Assembly: GCF_024721995.1 (NCBI RefSeq)
Contig: NZ_JANQBC010000002.1
Location: forward strand, 1 to 64,000
Reading direction: 5' to 3'
DNA: 64,000 nucleotides
From: Paenibacillus radicibacter
Lineage (GTDB): Bacteria > Bacillota > Bacilli > Paenibacillales > NBRC-103111
In this document: positions 32,840 through 40,899 of the stretch, piece after piece
How the letters are laid out: each line of letters begins with the position of its first letter
Position numbering within the stretch: position 1 is the first letter of the stretch
Made by a program: the position numbers and the translations under genes
The notes under the pieces: generated by a model
What the model saw: the letters and a program-made list of their open reading frames with translations, nothing else
Databases searched by the model: none
Told to the model about the DNA's origin: nothing

Positions 32840-32872
32840 AAAAACAAGAAGAGAAACTTCCATCTTCTTGTT
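32840..32872 (-). terminator. Terminator after the repeat-protein gene
   Basis: AACAAGAAGA (32843-32852) / TCTTCTTGTT (32863-32872) stem followed by seven Ts on the minus strand. It stands between the repeat gene and the TPR/glycosyltransferase pair, so only read-through or a separate promoter would express the latter. Confidence 0.85.
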
Positions 32873-32899
32873 TAAAATATGGCTATTAGCTTGCCAAGG

Positions 32900-34879
32900 T
32901 TACACTTGGGTATCTAGATATACGTCGATTGTCGCAGCTCCGCCCGTTGAAACTTGGTAGGCAAGTTGTGTATATCTTGCGAATCGAGCTGGCACAAGTA
33001 CAGCAGTAGTTCCTGGAGTGAGCCCTGTTTGAGTCTGATCCGTAAACCAGTTCACACCATCGGAACTGATCTGAATCGCCAAGTCAACAGAAGTGCCGCC
33101 TGCACGGTTATTAATGAAATACGAGTAGACTCGATAAACGTTCGTCGTTTGCGTAATAGAAGCCGAAGAAACTGGCGTAAATGATACATTCGCAACCGCA
33201 ATATTCGTCGCAGCAAACTGTGTATAACTTGCAAATTGTATCGTTGTTAATGTACCTGCTGTAATCGTTGCTCCTTGCACAGCAGTTACCGTACCCGCAA
33301 GGATTGTTGCTGATAATGTACCATTTAATAAAGCTCCAACAGTCTGCACCAAGTTCAGTGTTCCACCTGTGATCGTTGCAGATACCGTACCATTTAATAA
33401 TGCCCCAACGGTCTGCACCAAGTTTAACGTGCCGCCTGCTATTGTTGCCGATTGCACAGCGGCGAGTGTTCCTGTGGTGATTGTCGCTCCTTGTACCGCT
33501 GTAATCGTTCCTGCTAGGATCGTAGCCGATACCGTTCCTCCCGTAATCGTTGCCGACACTGTTCCTCCGGTAATCGTTGCTGATACCGTACCATTAAGCA
33601 GTGCTCCGACGGTCTGCACCAAGTTTAGCGTTCCACCTGCGATTGTCGCCGATTGCACGGCGGCGAGTGTTCCTGTGGTGATTGTCGCTCCTTGTACCGC
33701 TGTGATTGTTCCTGCTAGAATCGTAGCTGATACCGTTCCTCCCGTAATCGTGGCTGAGACTGTTCCTCCTGTAATGGTTGCCGATACAGTACCATTTAGC
33801 AGTGCTCCGACGGTCTGCACCAAGTTTAATGTTCCACCTGCGATTGTTGCCGATTGCACAGCGGCGAGTGTTCCTGTGGTGATTGTTGCACCCTGTACGG
33901 CAGTTAACGTTCCTGCTAGGATCGTTGCTGATACCGTACCACCTGTAATCGTGGCTGAGACTGTTCCACCTGTAATCGTTGCCGATACGGTACCGTTTAG
34001 GAGTGCACCAACGGTCTGCACCAAGTTCAGCGTTCCACCTGCGATTGTTGCCGATTGAACAGCGGCGAGTGTACCTGTAGTGATCGTCGCTCCTTGTACC
34101 GCTGTTAACGTTCCTGCTAGGATCGTAGCGGAGACCGTTCCACCCGTAATCGTTGCAGATACGGTACCATTAAGCAGTGCACCTACGGTCTGTACTAAGT
34201 TCAATGTACCACCTGCGATTGTTGCCGATTGTACAGCAGCGAGTGTTCCTGTTGTAATTGTCGCTCCTTGCACGGCCGTAATTGTCCCTGCAGTGATCGT
34301 TGCACCTTGCACAGCTGAAAGTGTACCCGTGGTAATTGTCGTACCTAGAACAGCATTTAATGTTCCTCCTAGTACATTTACATCTAAAGTGCTGCCAGAG
34401 AAGGATACCGCAACTGTACCGCCAATAATATTGGCGTTAACAGTACCCGCAAGCAGGGCGCCTACGGTTTGCACCAAATTAATTGTACCGCCCGCAATCG
34501 TAGCTGACTGCACAGCTGCAAGTGTACCTGTAGTAATTGTTGCACCTTGTACGGCAGTTATTGTTCCTGCCGTGATTGTAGCACCTTGCACAGCATTGAG
34601 CGTTCCTCCAACAATTGTAGCAGACACCGTACCGCCAGTGATTGTAGCCGATACCGTTCCTCCAGTAATTGTTGCGGAAACTGTACCATTTAACAGCGCA
34701 CCTACGGTTTGTACCAAATTAATGGTTCCACCCGAAATCGTTGCTGCTGTAATTATTGTGTTGGTATTTAATCGGCCAGCACTGTCTGTACTAAGCACAG
34801 TCGCATTTGTTCCATTGCTACCGTAAATTAATGTTTTCAATTGATTGGGATCGGGGCTGAATACATTGTAATTGGGCAT
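32900..34879 (-). CDS. Large Thr/Gly/Ala/Val repeat protein, putative surface or spore filament protein
   Basis: 659 residues. A unique N-terminus (about 1-48, MPNYNVFSPDPNQLK...) lacks signal peptide and membrane segment. Residues about 49-545 are repeats of short units opening with GT: GTVSATITG (9 residues), GTLTAVQGATITT (13), GTLAAVQSATIAG (13) and GTLNLVQTVGALLN (14). In the C-terminal half they combine into a 67-residue superrepeat. Alternating small/polar and Val/Ile/Leu residues suggest a beta-solenoid or filament. Residues about 548-659 form a compact domain also found in the 28960-29472 product. Many Thr/Ser could carry sugars, and a GT2 transferase is next door. ATG 34879 has AAGGAGG. 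It may correspond to a Pfam domain of unknown function; I could not check. Confidence 0.85.
   Translation of the reverse strand: MPNYNVFSPDPNQLKTLIYGSNGTNATVLSTDSAGRLNTNTIITAATISGGTINLVQTVGALLNGTVSATITGGTVSATITGGTVSATIVGGTLNAVQGATITAGTITAVQGATITTGTLAAVQSATIAGGTINLVQTVGALLAGTVNANIIGGTVAVSFSGSTLDVNVLGGTLNAVLGTTITTGTLSAVQGATITAGTITAVQGATITTGTLAAVQSATIAGGTLNLVQTVGALLNGTVSATITGGTVSATILAGTLTAVQGATITTGTLAAVQSATIAGGTLNLVQTVGALLNGTVSATITGGTVSATITGGTVSATILAGTLTAVQGATITTGTLAAVQSATIAGGTLNLVQTVGALLNGTVSATITGGTVSATITGGTVSATILAGTITAVQGATITTGTLAAVQSATIAGGTLNLVQTVGALLNGTVSATITGGTVSATITGGTVSATILAGTITAVQGATITTGTLAAVQSATIAGGTLNLVQTVGALLNGTVSATITGGTLNLVQTVGALLNGTLSATILAGTVTAVQGATITAGTLTTIQFASYTQFAATNIAVANVSFTPVSSASITQTTNVYRVYSYFINNRAGGTSVDLAIQISSDGVNWFTDQTQTGLTPGTTAVLVPARFARYTQLAYQVSTGGAATIDVYLDTQV
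33342..34720. repeat. In-gene tandem repeat array, 201-bp period
   Basis: The LVQTVGALL coding element recurs at 33342, 33411, 33612, 33813, 34014, 34188, 34467 and 34707. Consecutive 201-bp steps (33411 to 34014) correspond to 67-residue superrepeats; the 174-bp step lacks one nine-residue unit and the 69-bp step is a short unit pair. Third-base variation between copies shows the units are not all recent. Spacings are multiples of three, so the frame is kept. Confidence 0.92.
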
Positions 34880-34909
34880 ACGCTACCTCCTTATCTATTT
34901 CGCTTTCTA

Positions 34910-34938
34910 TACTGTATGGAGGAATGCGTTATCTCGTA
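34910..34938 (-). promoter_or_regulatory. SigK-like promoter of the repeat-protein gene
   Basis: Minus strand CATACAGTA (34910-34918) fits the SigK -10 consensus CATAnnnTA exactly and is also close to SigE. A TACG carrying the -35 AC lies 16 bp upstream (34935-34938). It is 31 bp before the start codon. Suggests late mother-cell expression; not tested. Confidence 0.45.
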
Positions 34939-34984
34939 TGGGTACTAGAACCGGATCACTGTAAAATCAGACAAACATTCCTAT

Positions 34985-35944
34985 TTAATTTTGAATGACA
35001 GATTGAATCCGATAGGCAAGTTCCATTGCTTGCATACCTTCCATCACGCCAATTTTTGGCTTCTGATTTTGCCCGATACATAGAACGAAATGCTCCAACT
35101 CCGCACGTAGCGGTTCTTGGCTTGGTACCCACATTTTTTCTACTACACTCTCTTGACGATAGGCGCTTTTTGCATGTAAGGAGGTGCTAATCTTCTTATA
35201 GACGGATAACTCTCGTGCAAGATAATTGGCATGAATATATCGATTAAACTCTGTTATTGATAGAGTTCTCACTTTCTCTTGAGCGATGCGATTCGCGGCA
35301 AGCACAGCAAACACACCACTTTCAAAAGTCAGTAGCGCCGCTGCCGCCTCTAACCTTCCTCGATGATCCATTCCCGTTCCCGTAGCCTGTATCGATTTCA
35401 GCGGACTTCTAACTAGATGCAGTACGATATCAATGTCATGAATCATTAAATCCAAGATAACATCTGTATCCGAATTCACTTGTGGTGTTCCAAGACGACG
35501 AGTTTCTATATACACGATTTGACCACTTGTAACGACCTCGCGCATCGCTTCGATCACAGGATTAAATTGCTCGATATGACCAACTTGTACCCTCACATTC
35601 GGATAATCTTCGGATAACTGCACCAACTGATGTGCTTGTTCAAGCGTTAGTGTCATTGGTTTTTCGATTAATACATGTTTACCCATTTCTATCGCATGAC
35701 GAGCATACTCATAATGATAAGAAGTAGGAACAGCAATCACCACTGCATCCGTGTGCTTCAACATTTCCTCATAACTACCGAATGACTGTACGTGATACTG
35801 ATCTACAATTTGTTCCAATCGAACTGCATCTGTATCAAACACCCCTACAAAATGCACTTGATTCATTAATGCCAGCACTCGACAATGATTCATTCCCATA
35901 TTCCCTATCCCTGCAACACCTATCCGTATCCGTTCCATCGCCAT
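34985..35944 (-). CDS. Gfo/Idh/MocA family NAD(P)-dependent oxidoreductase
   Basis: About 319 residues from ATG 35944. N-terminal Rossmann motif GVAGIGNMGMNHCRVL and EKPMTLTLEQAHQL (catalytic-Lys EKP motif) are diagnostic of sugar or inositol dehydrogenase-like enzymes. Start choice is uncertain: no strong ribosome site; ATG 35944 and 35938 are both possible, and a GTG at 35977 would add a basic extension. Next to the putative glycosylation cluster it could make a nucleotide sugar, but that is conjecture; substrate unknown. Confidence 0.85.
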   Translation of the reverse strand: MAMERIRIGVAGIGNMGMNHCRVLALMNQVHFVGVFDTDAVRLEQIVDQYHVQSFGSYEEMLKHTDAVVIAVPTSYHYEYARHAIEMGKHVLIEKPMTLTLEQAHQLVQLSEDYPNVRVQVGHIEQFNPVIEAMREVVTSGQIVYIETRRLGTPQVNSDTDVILDLMIHDIDIVLHLVRSPLKSIQATGTGMDHRGRLEAAAALLTFESGVFAVLAANRIAQEKVRTLSITEFNRYIHANYLARELSVYKKISTSLHAKSAYRQESVVEKMWVPSQEPLRAELEHFVLCIGQNQKPKIGVMEGMQAMELAYRIQSVIQN

Positions 35945-36086
35945 ACCACCAACCTTGCGCACGATAATCTGCTTCACAGCATTATATGGAGACAGACATC
36001 AGCTGGCTCCCAATCTGGGCATCAAAATCACATTACTCCTTAGTTTTCAAGTAAGAAGTTACATAGGAACCAGCTTGTATTTTTTG

Positions 36087-36115
36087 CACCAAGCCATCAT
36101 CTTGTTCATATGATG
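36087..36115 (+). promoter_or_regulatory. SigK-like promoter before the first YheC/YheD gene
   Basis: CACC (36087-36090), 16 bp, CATATGATG (36107-36115): one mismatch to the -10 consensus CATAnnnTA and a full mACm -35 match. It is 61 bp before the GTG start of a gene family linked to the spore coat. Confidence 0.4.
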
Positions 36116-36176
36116 AAGAACACTGGTTAATAACCGTTCGTGACTGACATCTGCTGCTGGAGAGGATGATCATCGA

Positions 36177-37547
36177 GTGACTAAATTGAAAGTGAAGATA
36201 ACGGTTCAACAAACCAGCACGGTTAGCGAAACCACGGTGGCGATAGGCTCGCAAGTGATAAGTAAGTTGAAATTACCATCACGTGGTTCCATCATTTTGC
36301 AATATGGGAATACCCAGACAACTGTTCACATCCTAAGTATTCCGAAGTGGAACGGTTTACGCTTGCAACCTAATTTAGCATCCAATCTTGGTTTGTTGTC
36401 CGGATCCCAATTATCGTGTGTATATCGACCAAGCTCCAATACACTTACAATTGGTCCGTTAATTGGTGTCATTATTAGGCGTATCAAAGCGTCTGATCCT
36501 GAGAATTTATTAGGGAATAACAGCTCATTTGGGCGTGAATTTGCTGAAGCATGCAACTTGTATGGTGCCTCCATGTTCTTCTTTACGCATGACGATATTC
36601 ACTTGGATCAACCTTATGTAAGTGGATGGACATATCATGAAGATCAATGGCGGAAAAGTCATTTTCCAATCCCAAACATTATCTACAATCGTCTAACATC
36701 TAGAAGTATTGAGAGCAGTACGACCGTGCAGCAATTCATGCGTGATTCCAAATTGAACTACGATACACAGACTTTTAACGAGAAGTATCTCAATAAGAAT
36801 GAAGTGTTTGACGCACTCAAGCATGAAGGCATACTGACCCATTCCTTACCTGAATCGCACTTGCTCCTCAATTCCAATATGCTTAAGACGATGCTTGCCA
36901 AGTATCCTTCTGTGTTTCTTAAACCGATTAAGGGCTCTCTTGGAAAAGGAATTATTCGCGTTCGTCGCGAAGGCGCTAACACTTATCATTGCCATACCGT
37001 AAGTATGGGCGGACTGCGAAGACAAACCTATCCTACCTTCGCTAAGCTGATCACTGCCATGTCAGGTAAATTCAAGTCTGCGTCATACCAAATTCAACAA
37101 GGCGTAGATCTAATCGCGGTCAATGGACGTCCAGTAGATTTTCGAGCACTCGTGCAGCGTAATTCCAAAGGGATCTGGGCTATTACCTCTATCGTTGCGA
37201 GAATCGCTGGCAACCAAACTTTCGTCTCCAACCTCGCTAGAGGAGGTACTCTGCACAACGTAGAGAGTGCCCTGTCGATGTCCAATCTGAACCCGCAACA
37301 ACGATCTCTAGTTAAAGTACGACTTCGTAAATGTGCACTTGATGTTGCCAAAGGGATTGAGAATCAAATCCAGAGTCATTTTGCCGAATTGGGTGTAGAT
37401 CTTGCCGCTGATACGAACGGTCGTGTATGGCTACTCGAAGTCAACTCCAAACCATCCAAAGAAGATAATTCACCACTGAATGATCACAAAATTCGACCAT
37501 CGGTCAGACGAATCATTCAATACTCTAAATATTTAGCTAAATTTTGA
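36177..37547 (+). CDS. YheC/YheD family ATP-grasp protein (spore-coat associated)
   Basis: 456 residues. An N-terminal ~100-residue beta-rich region (LKLPSRGSIILQYGN, LGLLSGSQLSCVYRPSSNTLTIGP) precedes IGVIIRR and a C-terminal ATP-grasp domain with KPIKGSLGKGIIRV, QQGVDLIAVNGRPVDFRALVQ and WLLEVNSKPS. B. subtilis YheC and YheD are spore-coat associated; their biochemical activity is unknown, but the fold suggests ATP-dependent ligation. GTG 36177 follows GGAGAGGATG at a rather wide spacing, so the exact start is uncertain. It converges on a paralogue. Confidence 0.88.
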   Translation: MTKLKVKITVQQTSTVSETTVAIGSQVISKLKLPSRGSIILQYGNTQTTVHILSIPKWNGLRLQPNLASNLGLLSGSQLSCVYRPSSNTLTIGPLIGVIIRRIKASDPENLLGNNSSFGREFAEACNLYGASMFFFTHDDIHLDQPYVSGWTYHEDQWRKSHFPIPNIIYNRLTSRSIESSTTVQQFMRDSKLNYDTQTFNEKYLNKNEVFDALKHEGILTHSLPESHLLLNSNMLKTMLAKYPSVFLKPIKGSLGKGIIRVRREGANTYHCHTVSMGGLRRQTYPTFAKLITAMSGKFKSASYQIQQGVDLIAVNGRPVDFRALVQRNSKGIWAITSIVARIAGNQTFVSNLARGGTLHNVESALSMSNLNPQQRSLVKVRLRKCALDVAKGIENQIQSHFAELGVDLAADTNGRVWLLEVNSKPSKEDNSPLNDHKIRPSVRRIIQYSKYLAKF

Positions 37548-37573
37548 GATCGTTGCCCGTACGTGCATGTCAC

Positions 37574-37607
37574 TCTCCCTCTCATAATAGAGTTGGGAGT
37601 TTTTTTA
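37574..37607 (+). terminator. Terminator after the plus-strand YheC/YheD gene
   Basis: CTCCC-TCT / AGA-GTT-GGGAG stem with a small bulge, then seven Ts on the plus strand, 27 bp after the stop codon. Confidence 0.7.
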
Positions 37608-37636
37608 TTGAGAGAAAAAAAAAGACATACACACCG

Positions 37637-38929
37637 TTATATAGGTTGTATGTCTATTAATTGTTCATCTGATGGTGACAGTTCAGATTGCAACTGTTCA
37701 GATTGCAACTGTTCAGGTTCTAAGGCTTCAGTTAGTATTATTCCATGATCTTCAGGTTCCACAGGAATTTCCTCAGTTCGGAAGTCGTTAAGATGCAGAT
37801 CATTTGATGATTCCTCTAGAACAGCAGGAGTAGGTTCACCGATCGTTATGACCTCATTGCCTCGTTTCGCTAGAAAAATCGCATATTCCAGCGGACGTCT
37901 ACATGACTCACGATACAAATTCATTTTCCCTAGCCCTTTAAAAATATCTCTCCCCGGCTTCGGATTAACTTCAATAAGCCATACCCGACCAGTTACATCC
38001 ACTCCAATATCAAGTCCGAACTCCATCATGTTGCCAAAATGTTCTTCAATCGTTCGCACCACTTGAAATGCTAGCTCAAAGCATTCATCACGAATCGCTT
38101 GGACTTTCTCTGCACCAAATTTCTCTGTGATTAAAGCTTCGAACGAAACCGCCTTACCTCCACCATGTAGATTCGATGTGGAAGAGTTTCTAGGACCAAC
38201 ACGTATGCCCATCCCTGTAACTGTCCACTGTCCCTGATCATCCTTCTGAATCAATAGTCGCGTATCGGCAACGTGCTTTGGAATAATTTGCAGATCGAGC
38301 CCTTGTTGGATCATAAAGATCCCTTTTCGAATTCGCTGCTGATCTACCCATGTATTCAGCCAATGACATAGGGTAACCACGCGACGTGCTTCAATTGTTT
38401 TTTTCGATAAATTACGTGATCGCGCTTGAATGAGAAACCCTTTGTCTGTCCGGCTAATTTTCACAATGCTGCGACCGCCTGTGCCATTGCCTGGTTTCAC
38501 ATATAATATACGGTATTTGCCTATCATTTCCCGTAAATTACTAACATTGTACTTCATCGTTTCTGGCATCCACTTCTGCAGTGCGTCGGTCTGCATGAAT
38601 AATTTCGTTGCTCGCCATTTGTTCGTATACCGATTATTTGCATAAATAAAAAGCTTAGAATTTCGTACCTTTCGATAAGCGGGATCACCTCTGCGACAAC
38701 GGTCGATCACCACATCCGGCCATGGAAATAAGTGGCGTTCAAGCTTTTTACTTCGCCCTTGTACGTATCCATAAATAGATTTCCTGTCCCGATTCACATC
38801 ATCCGCTGAAAATAAGTACACGAGAGCGCCTAGGTCTTGCCCTTCCTTCAATAGCTGCTTCAAATAATTCGACTCTTTGAACTTAAGTCCAACTCTCCAA
38901 GCCAAAATACCAATTACAGGTCTGCTCAT
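37637..38929 (-). CDS. YheC/YheD family ATP-grasp protein
   Basis: 430 residues from ATG 38929 (MSRPVIGILAWR). It lacks the beta-rich N-terminal region of its neighbour and starts directly with the YheC/D core: FSADDVNRDRKSIYGY, YVKPGNGTGGRSIVKI, MIQQGLDLQIIPKHVADTRL and VWLIEVNPKPGRD. The last ~50 residues are an acidic tail with a repeated EQLQS, from a 15-bp direct repeat near 37684-37713. Upstream in-frame ATGs (to 39019) are open but AGAGG near 38942-38946 favours 38929. Probable spore-coat role by homology. Confidence 0.87.
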   Translation of the reverse strand: MSRPVIGILAWRVGLKFKESNYLKQLLKEGQDLGALVYLFSADDVNRDRKSIYGYVQGRSKKLERHLFPWPDVVIDRCRRGDPAYRKVRNSKLFIYANNRYTNKWRATKLFMQTDALQKWMPETMKYNVSNLREMIGKYRILYVKPGNGTGGRSIVKISRTDKGFLIQARSRNLSKKTIEARRVVTLCHWLNTWVDQQRIRKGIFMIQQGLDLQIIPKHVADTRLLIQKDDQGQWTVTGMGIRVGPRNSSTSNLHGGGKAVSFEALITEKFGAEKVQAIRDECFELAFQVVRTIEEHFGNMMEFGLDIGVDVTGRVWLIEVNPKPGRDIFKGLGKMNLYRESCRRPLEYAIFLAKRGNEVITIGEPTPAVLEESSNDLHLNDFRTEEIPVEPEDHGIILTEALEPEQLQSEQLQSELSPSDEQLIDIQPI

Positions 38930-39042
38930 GTAGGGAAACGTCCTCTCTATCATCACATTTTCATAGGCAGAAGATAGTATCAGTTTATTCCTATATCTAG
39001 AGAACGTGCGTAGACCCACGCCTAGCTTTTACTAGACATATA

Positions 39043-39074
39043 AAAAACCAGACTACCTCTAACGGCTGTCTGGC
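39043..39074 (-). terminator. Terminator after the APC permease
   Basis: GCCAGAC / GTCTGG stem, T-run TTTTTT on the minus strand, immediately after the permease stop (39086). Confidence 0.8.
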
Positions 39075-39085
39075 TCATATTGAAA

Positions 39086-40477
39086 TTACTTATTCTTTTT
39101 TACAAGTGGATAGAACACAATTCCGAATAGAACCATGCCTACACCCGCGACGAATGTAAACCAATCGGTCATTCCTGAGCGAATCACCCATAGCGAGTAA
39201 ATCGTTGCTAATGAAGCAATTGTCCCATCAATAATACGCTGCGTCTTCTGCCCTTCATACGTTTCACCAAGCCATACCAATTTCAATTGATACAAGGCTG
39301 CAATCGTATAAGGAACAAGAACAGCTAGAATCGCGATTGTTGTTACAAGCTCAAAAGCATCTGCAATTGAACTGGATACGGTTGAGAAAATAAGGATCTG
39401 CGTCATAAAGTTTGTTATTGTCAGCGCCTTTGCAGGAGCCCCATGACGATTCTCCACTTGGAAAATAGGCAAGAACAATCCTTGTTTTGCAGCCTGATAA
39501 GGCACTTCTGCACTCAGCAGAATCCAGCCAATCGTTGTACCGATCAGTGAAATAAGTCCAAGACCCGCCATTAAGTAACTGCCTGATGGTCCGATAACAA
39601 TCGACAAGGCATCTACGAGAGGCTTATGTGAATTCATCAATTGTTCTTGTGTCATAACGCCCATTGCTAGAATCGAAATACTCATATACAAGAGTAATGC
39701 AATTCCTAGACCTAGAATCGTTGCGATTTGAACGTATGATTTCTTACGTGCACGTTTAGAGAATACAACCGCGGACTCTACACCAAGAAATGCCCACATC
39801 GTTGCCATTGCCGCCATACTAATTTGTTGCAAATAGCTTACTGGTTCACCAGCGGTATTTAATTTCTCTTGCATCAAGGGCATAATATTGCTGCTCTGGA
39901 AAGCAGTTAAAGCAATAATAATAAAGAGTGCAAAACCGAGAACTTTCGCTGCAGTAGCAATTAAATTTAGCTTACCTGCACCTTCAATACCACGAAGAAT
40001 AATAGCGTGATTAACCCACAAGAATGCGGAACAAATAATAAACGTAATAAGATTTCCCAGTTTCAACGTGAATCCAAGTACAGTAAATAGTTCCGCTTGA
40101 TTCATCATGATTGGAAAGAATGTAGATAAGTAACTAGCGAATGTAGTCACAATAGCTACATTACCTGAGATATTCGCTACCCAATAGCCCCAAGAGACAA
40201 AATATCCGGACATATGGGATGCACGAGATCCTTTACGGAAAAGTGCAGTCGCATAAAGCTGTGGTCCACCAGACAAATCTGGTTTACGAATCGACAAATT
40301 ACCGAATACAAGCGCAATCATTAGTACGCCAGCACCTGTTAGCGCCCATGCAGTAATGACACCTGCTGGATTTGCCACTTTAGCCAGTGTGTTCGGTAAC
40401 ATAAAGATACCCGAGCCCACCATGTTACCTACGACTAATGCGACGAGTAGCCATAAGCCTAATTTGTTGTCTTTCAT
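39086..40477 (-). CDS. APC superfamily amino acid permease
   Basis: 463-residue membrane protein with about 12 segments. The N-terminal VGNMVGSGIFMLPNTLA and GPQLYATALFRKGSRA are typical of the basic amino acid/polyamine antiporter subgroup (ArcD/YdgF-like). GGAGGG precedes ATG 40477; the longer reading to 40537 lacks one. Monocistronic and divergent from the SAM-controlled met operon. Substrate not determinable, arginine/ornithine or lysine types are candidates. Confidence 0.87.
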   Translation of the reverse strand: MKDNKLGLWLLVALVVGNMVGSGIFMLPNTLAKVANPAGVITAWALTGAGVLMIALVFGNLSIRKPDLSGGPQLYATALFRKGSRASHMSGYFVSWGYWVANISGNVAIVTTFASYLSTFFPIMMNQAELFTVLGFTLKLGNLITFIICSAFLWVNHAIILRGIEGAGKLNLIATAAKVLGFALFIIIALTAFQSSNIMPLMQEKLNTAGEPVSYLQQISMAAMATMWAFLGVESAVVFSKRARKKSYVQIATILGLGIALLLYMSISILAMGVMTQEQLMNSHKPLVDALSIVIGPSGSYLMAGLGLISLIGTTIGWILLSAEVPYQAAKQGLFLPIFQVENRHGAPAKALTITNFMTQILIFSTVSSSIADAFELVTTIAILAVLVPYTIAALYQLKLVWLGETYEGQKTQRIIDGTIASLATIYSLWVIRSGMTDWFTFVAGVGMVLFGIVFYPLVKKNK

Positions 40478-40567
40478 GTTGTTAATCCCTCCAATGATAG
40501 CCTTTAATAATATACAACATATAGGGACAAGTCTCAATGGAAATTAACCGTTGTTCAAAAATTTTTC

Positions 40568-40597
40568 TTGACTTCCAGACGTAAGTGCGAATATACT
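40568..40597 (+). promoter_or_regulatory. SigA promoter of the metNIQ leader
   Basis: TTGACT (40568-40573), 18 bp, TATACT (40592-40597), about 50 bp before the riboswitch. Confidence 0.65.
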
Positions 40598-40649
40598 CAT
40601 ACTTACAAATCAGCAAATCAAACGAAATGCTCAATCGAATATGTAATTT

Positions 40650-40783
40650 CTTATCGAGAGAGGCGGAGGGACAAGGCCCGATGAAGCCCAGCAACCGGTT
40701 AATAGATGCAAATTCTATTAATGTCATGGTGCCAATTCCTTCAGAATTCATTTGTTGTATGAATTCTGGCAGATGAGAAAAGG
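40650..40783 (+). ncRNA. SAM-I riboswitch (S-box)
   Basis: Canonical S-box core: TTATCGAGAGAGGCGGAGGG, GGCCCGATGAAGCCC, AGCAACC, then ATGGTGCCAATTCC and the closing GATGAGAAAAGG. It precedes metN, whose product imports methionine. SAM binding should favour the terminator downstream. Confidence 0.96.
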
Positions 40784-40800
40784 TCGGAGTCGTCTCTATT

Positions 40801-40836
40801 CAGCCCTTTTTGCATTCTGCAAAAAGGGCTTTTTTG
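40801..40836 (+). terminator. S-box expression-platform terminator
   Basis: AGCCCTTTTTGC / GCAAAAAGGGCT stem with seven Ts, between the S-box and metN; the attenuator of the riboswitch. Confidence 0.93.
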
Positions 40837-40899
40837 TATATTTTTACAAATGAATTCCAATTAACTTGCACACAATACATGCTAGGACGGTGATAACCC

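Noticed and set aside
33300-34720. Regular repeats that could suggest a CRISPR array
   Set aside because: Units are in-frame coding repeats of 27-42 bp with no unique spacers and no cas genes; the 201-bp period keeps the reading frame.
33369-34826. Long plus-strand open frames (about 230 and 250 codons) opposite the repeat gene
   Set aside because: They mirror the repeat on the other strand, lack ribosome sites and a distinct domain, and arise from the periodic codon pattern of the repeat.
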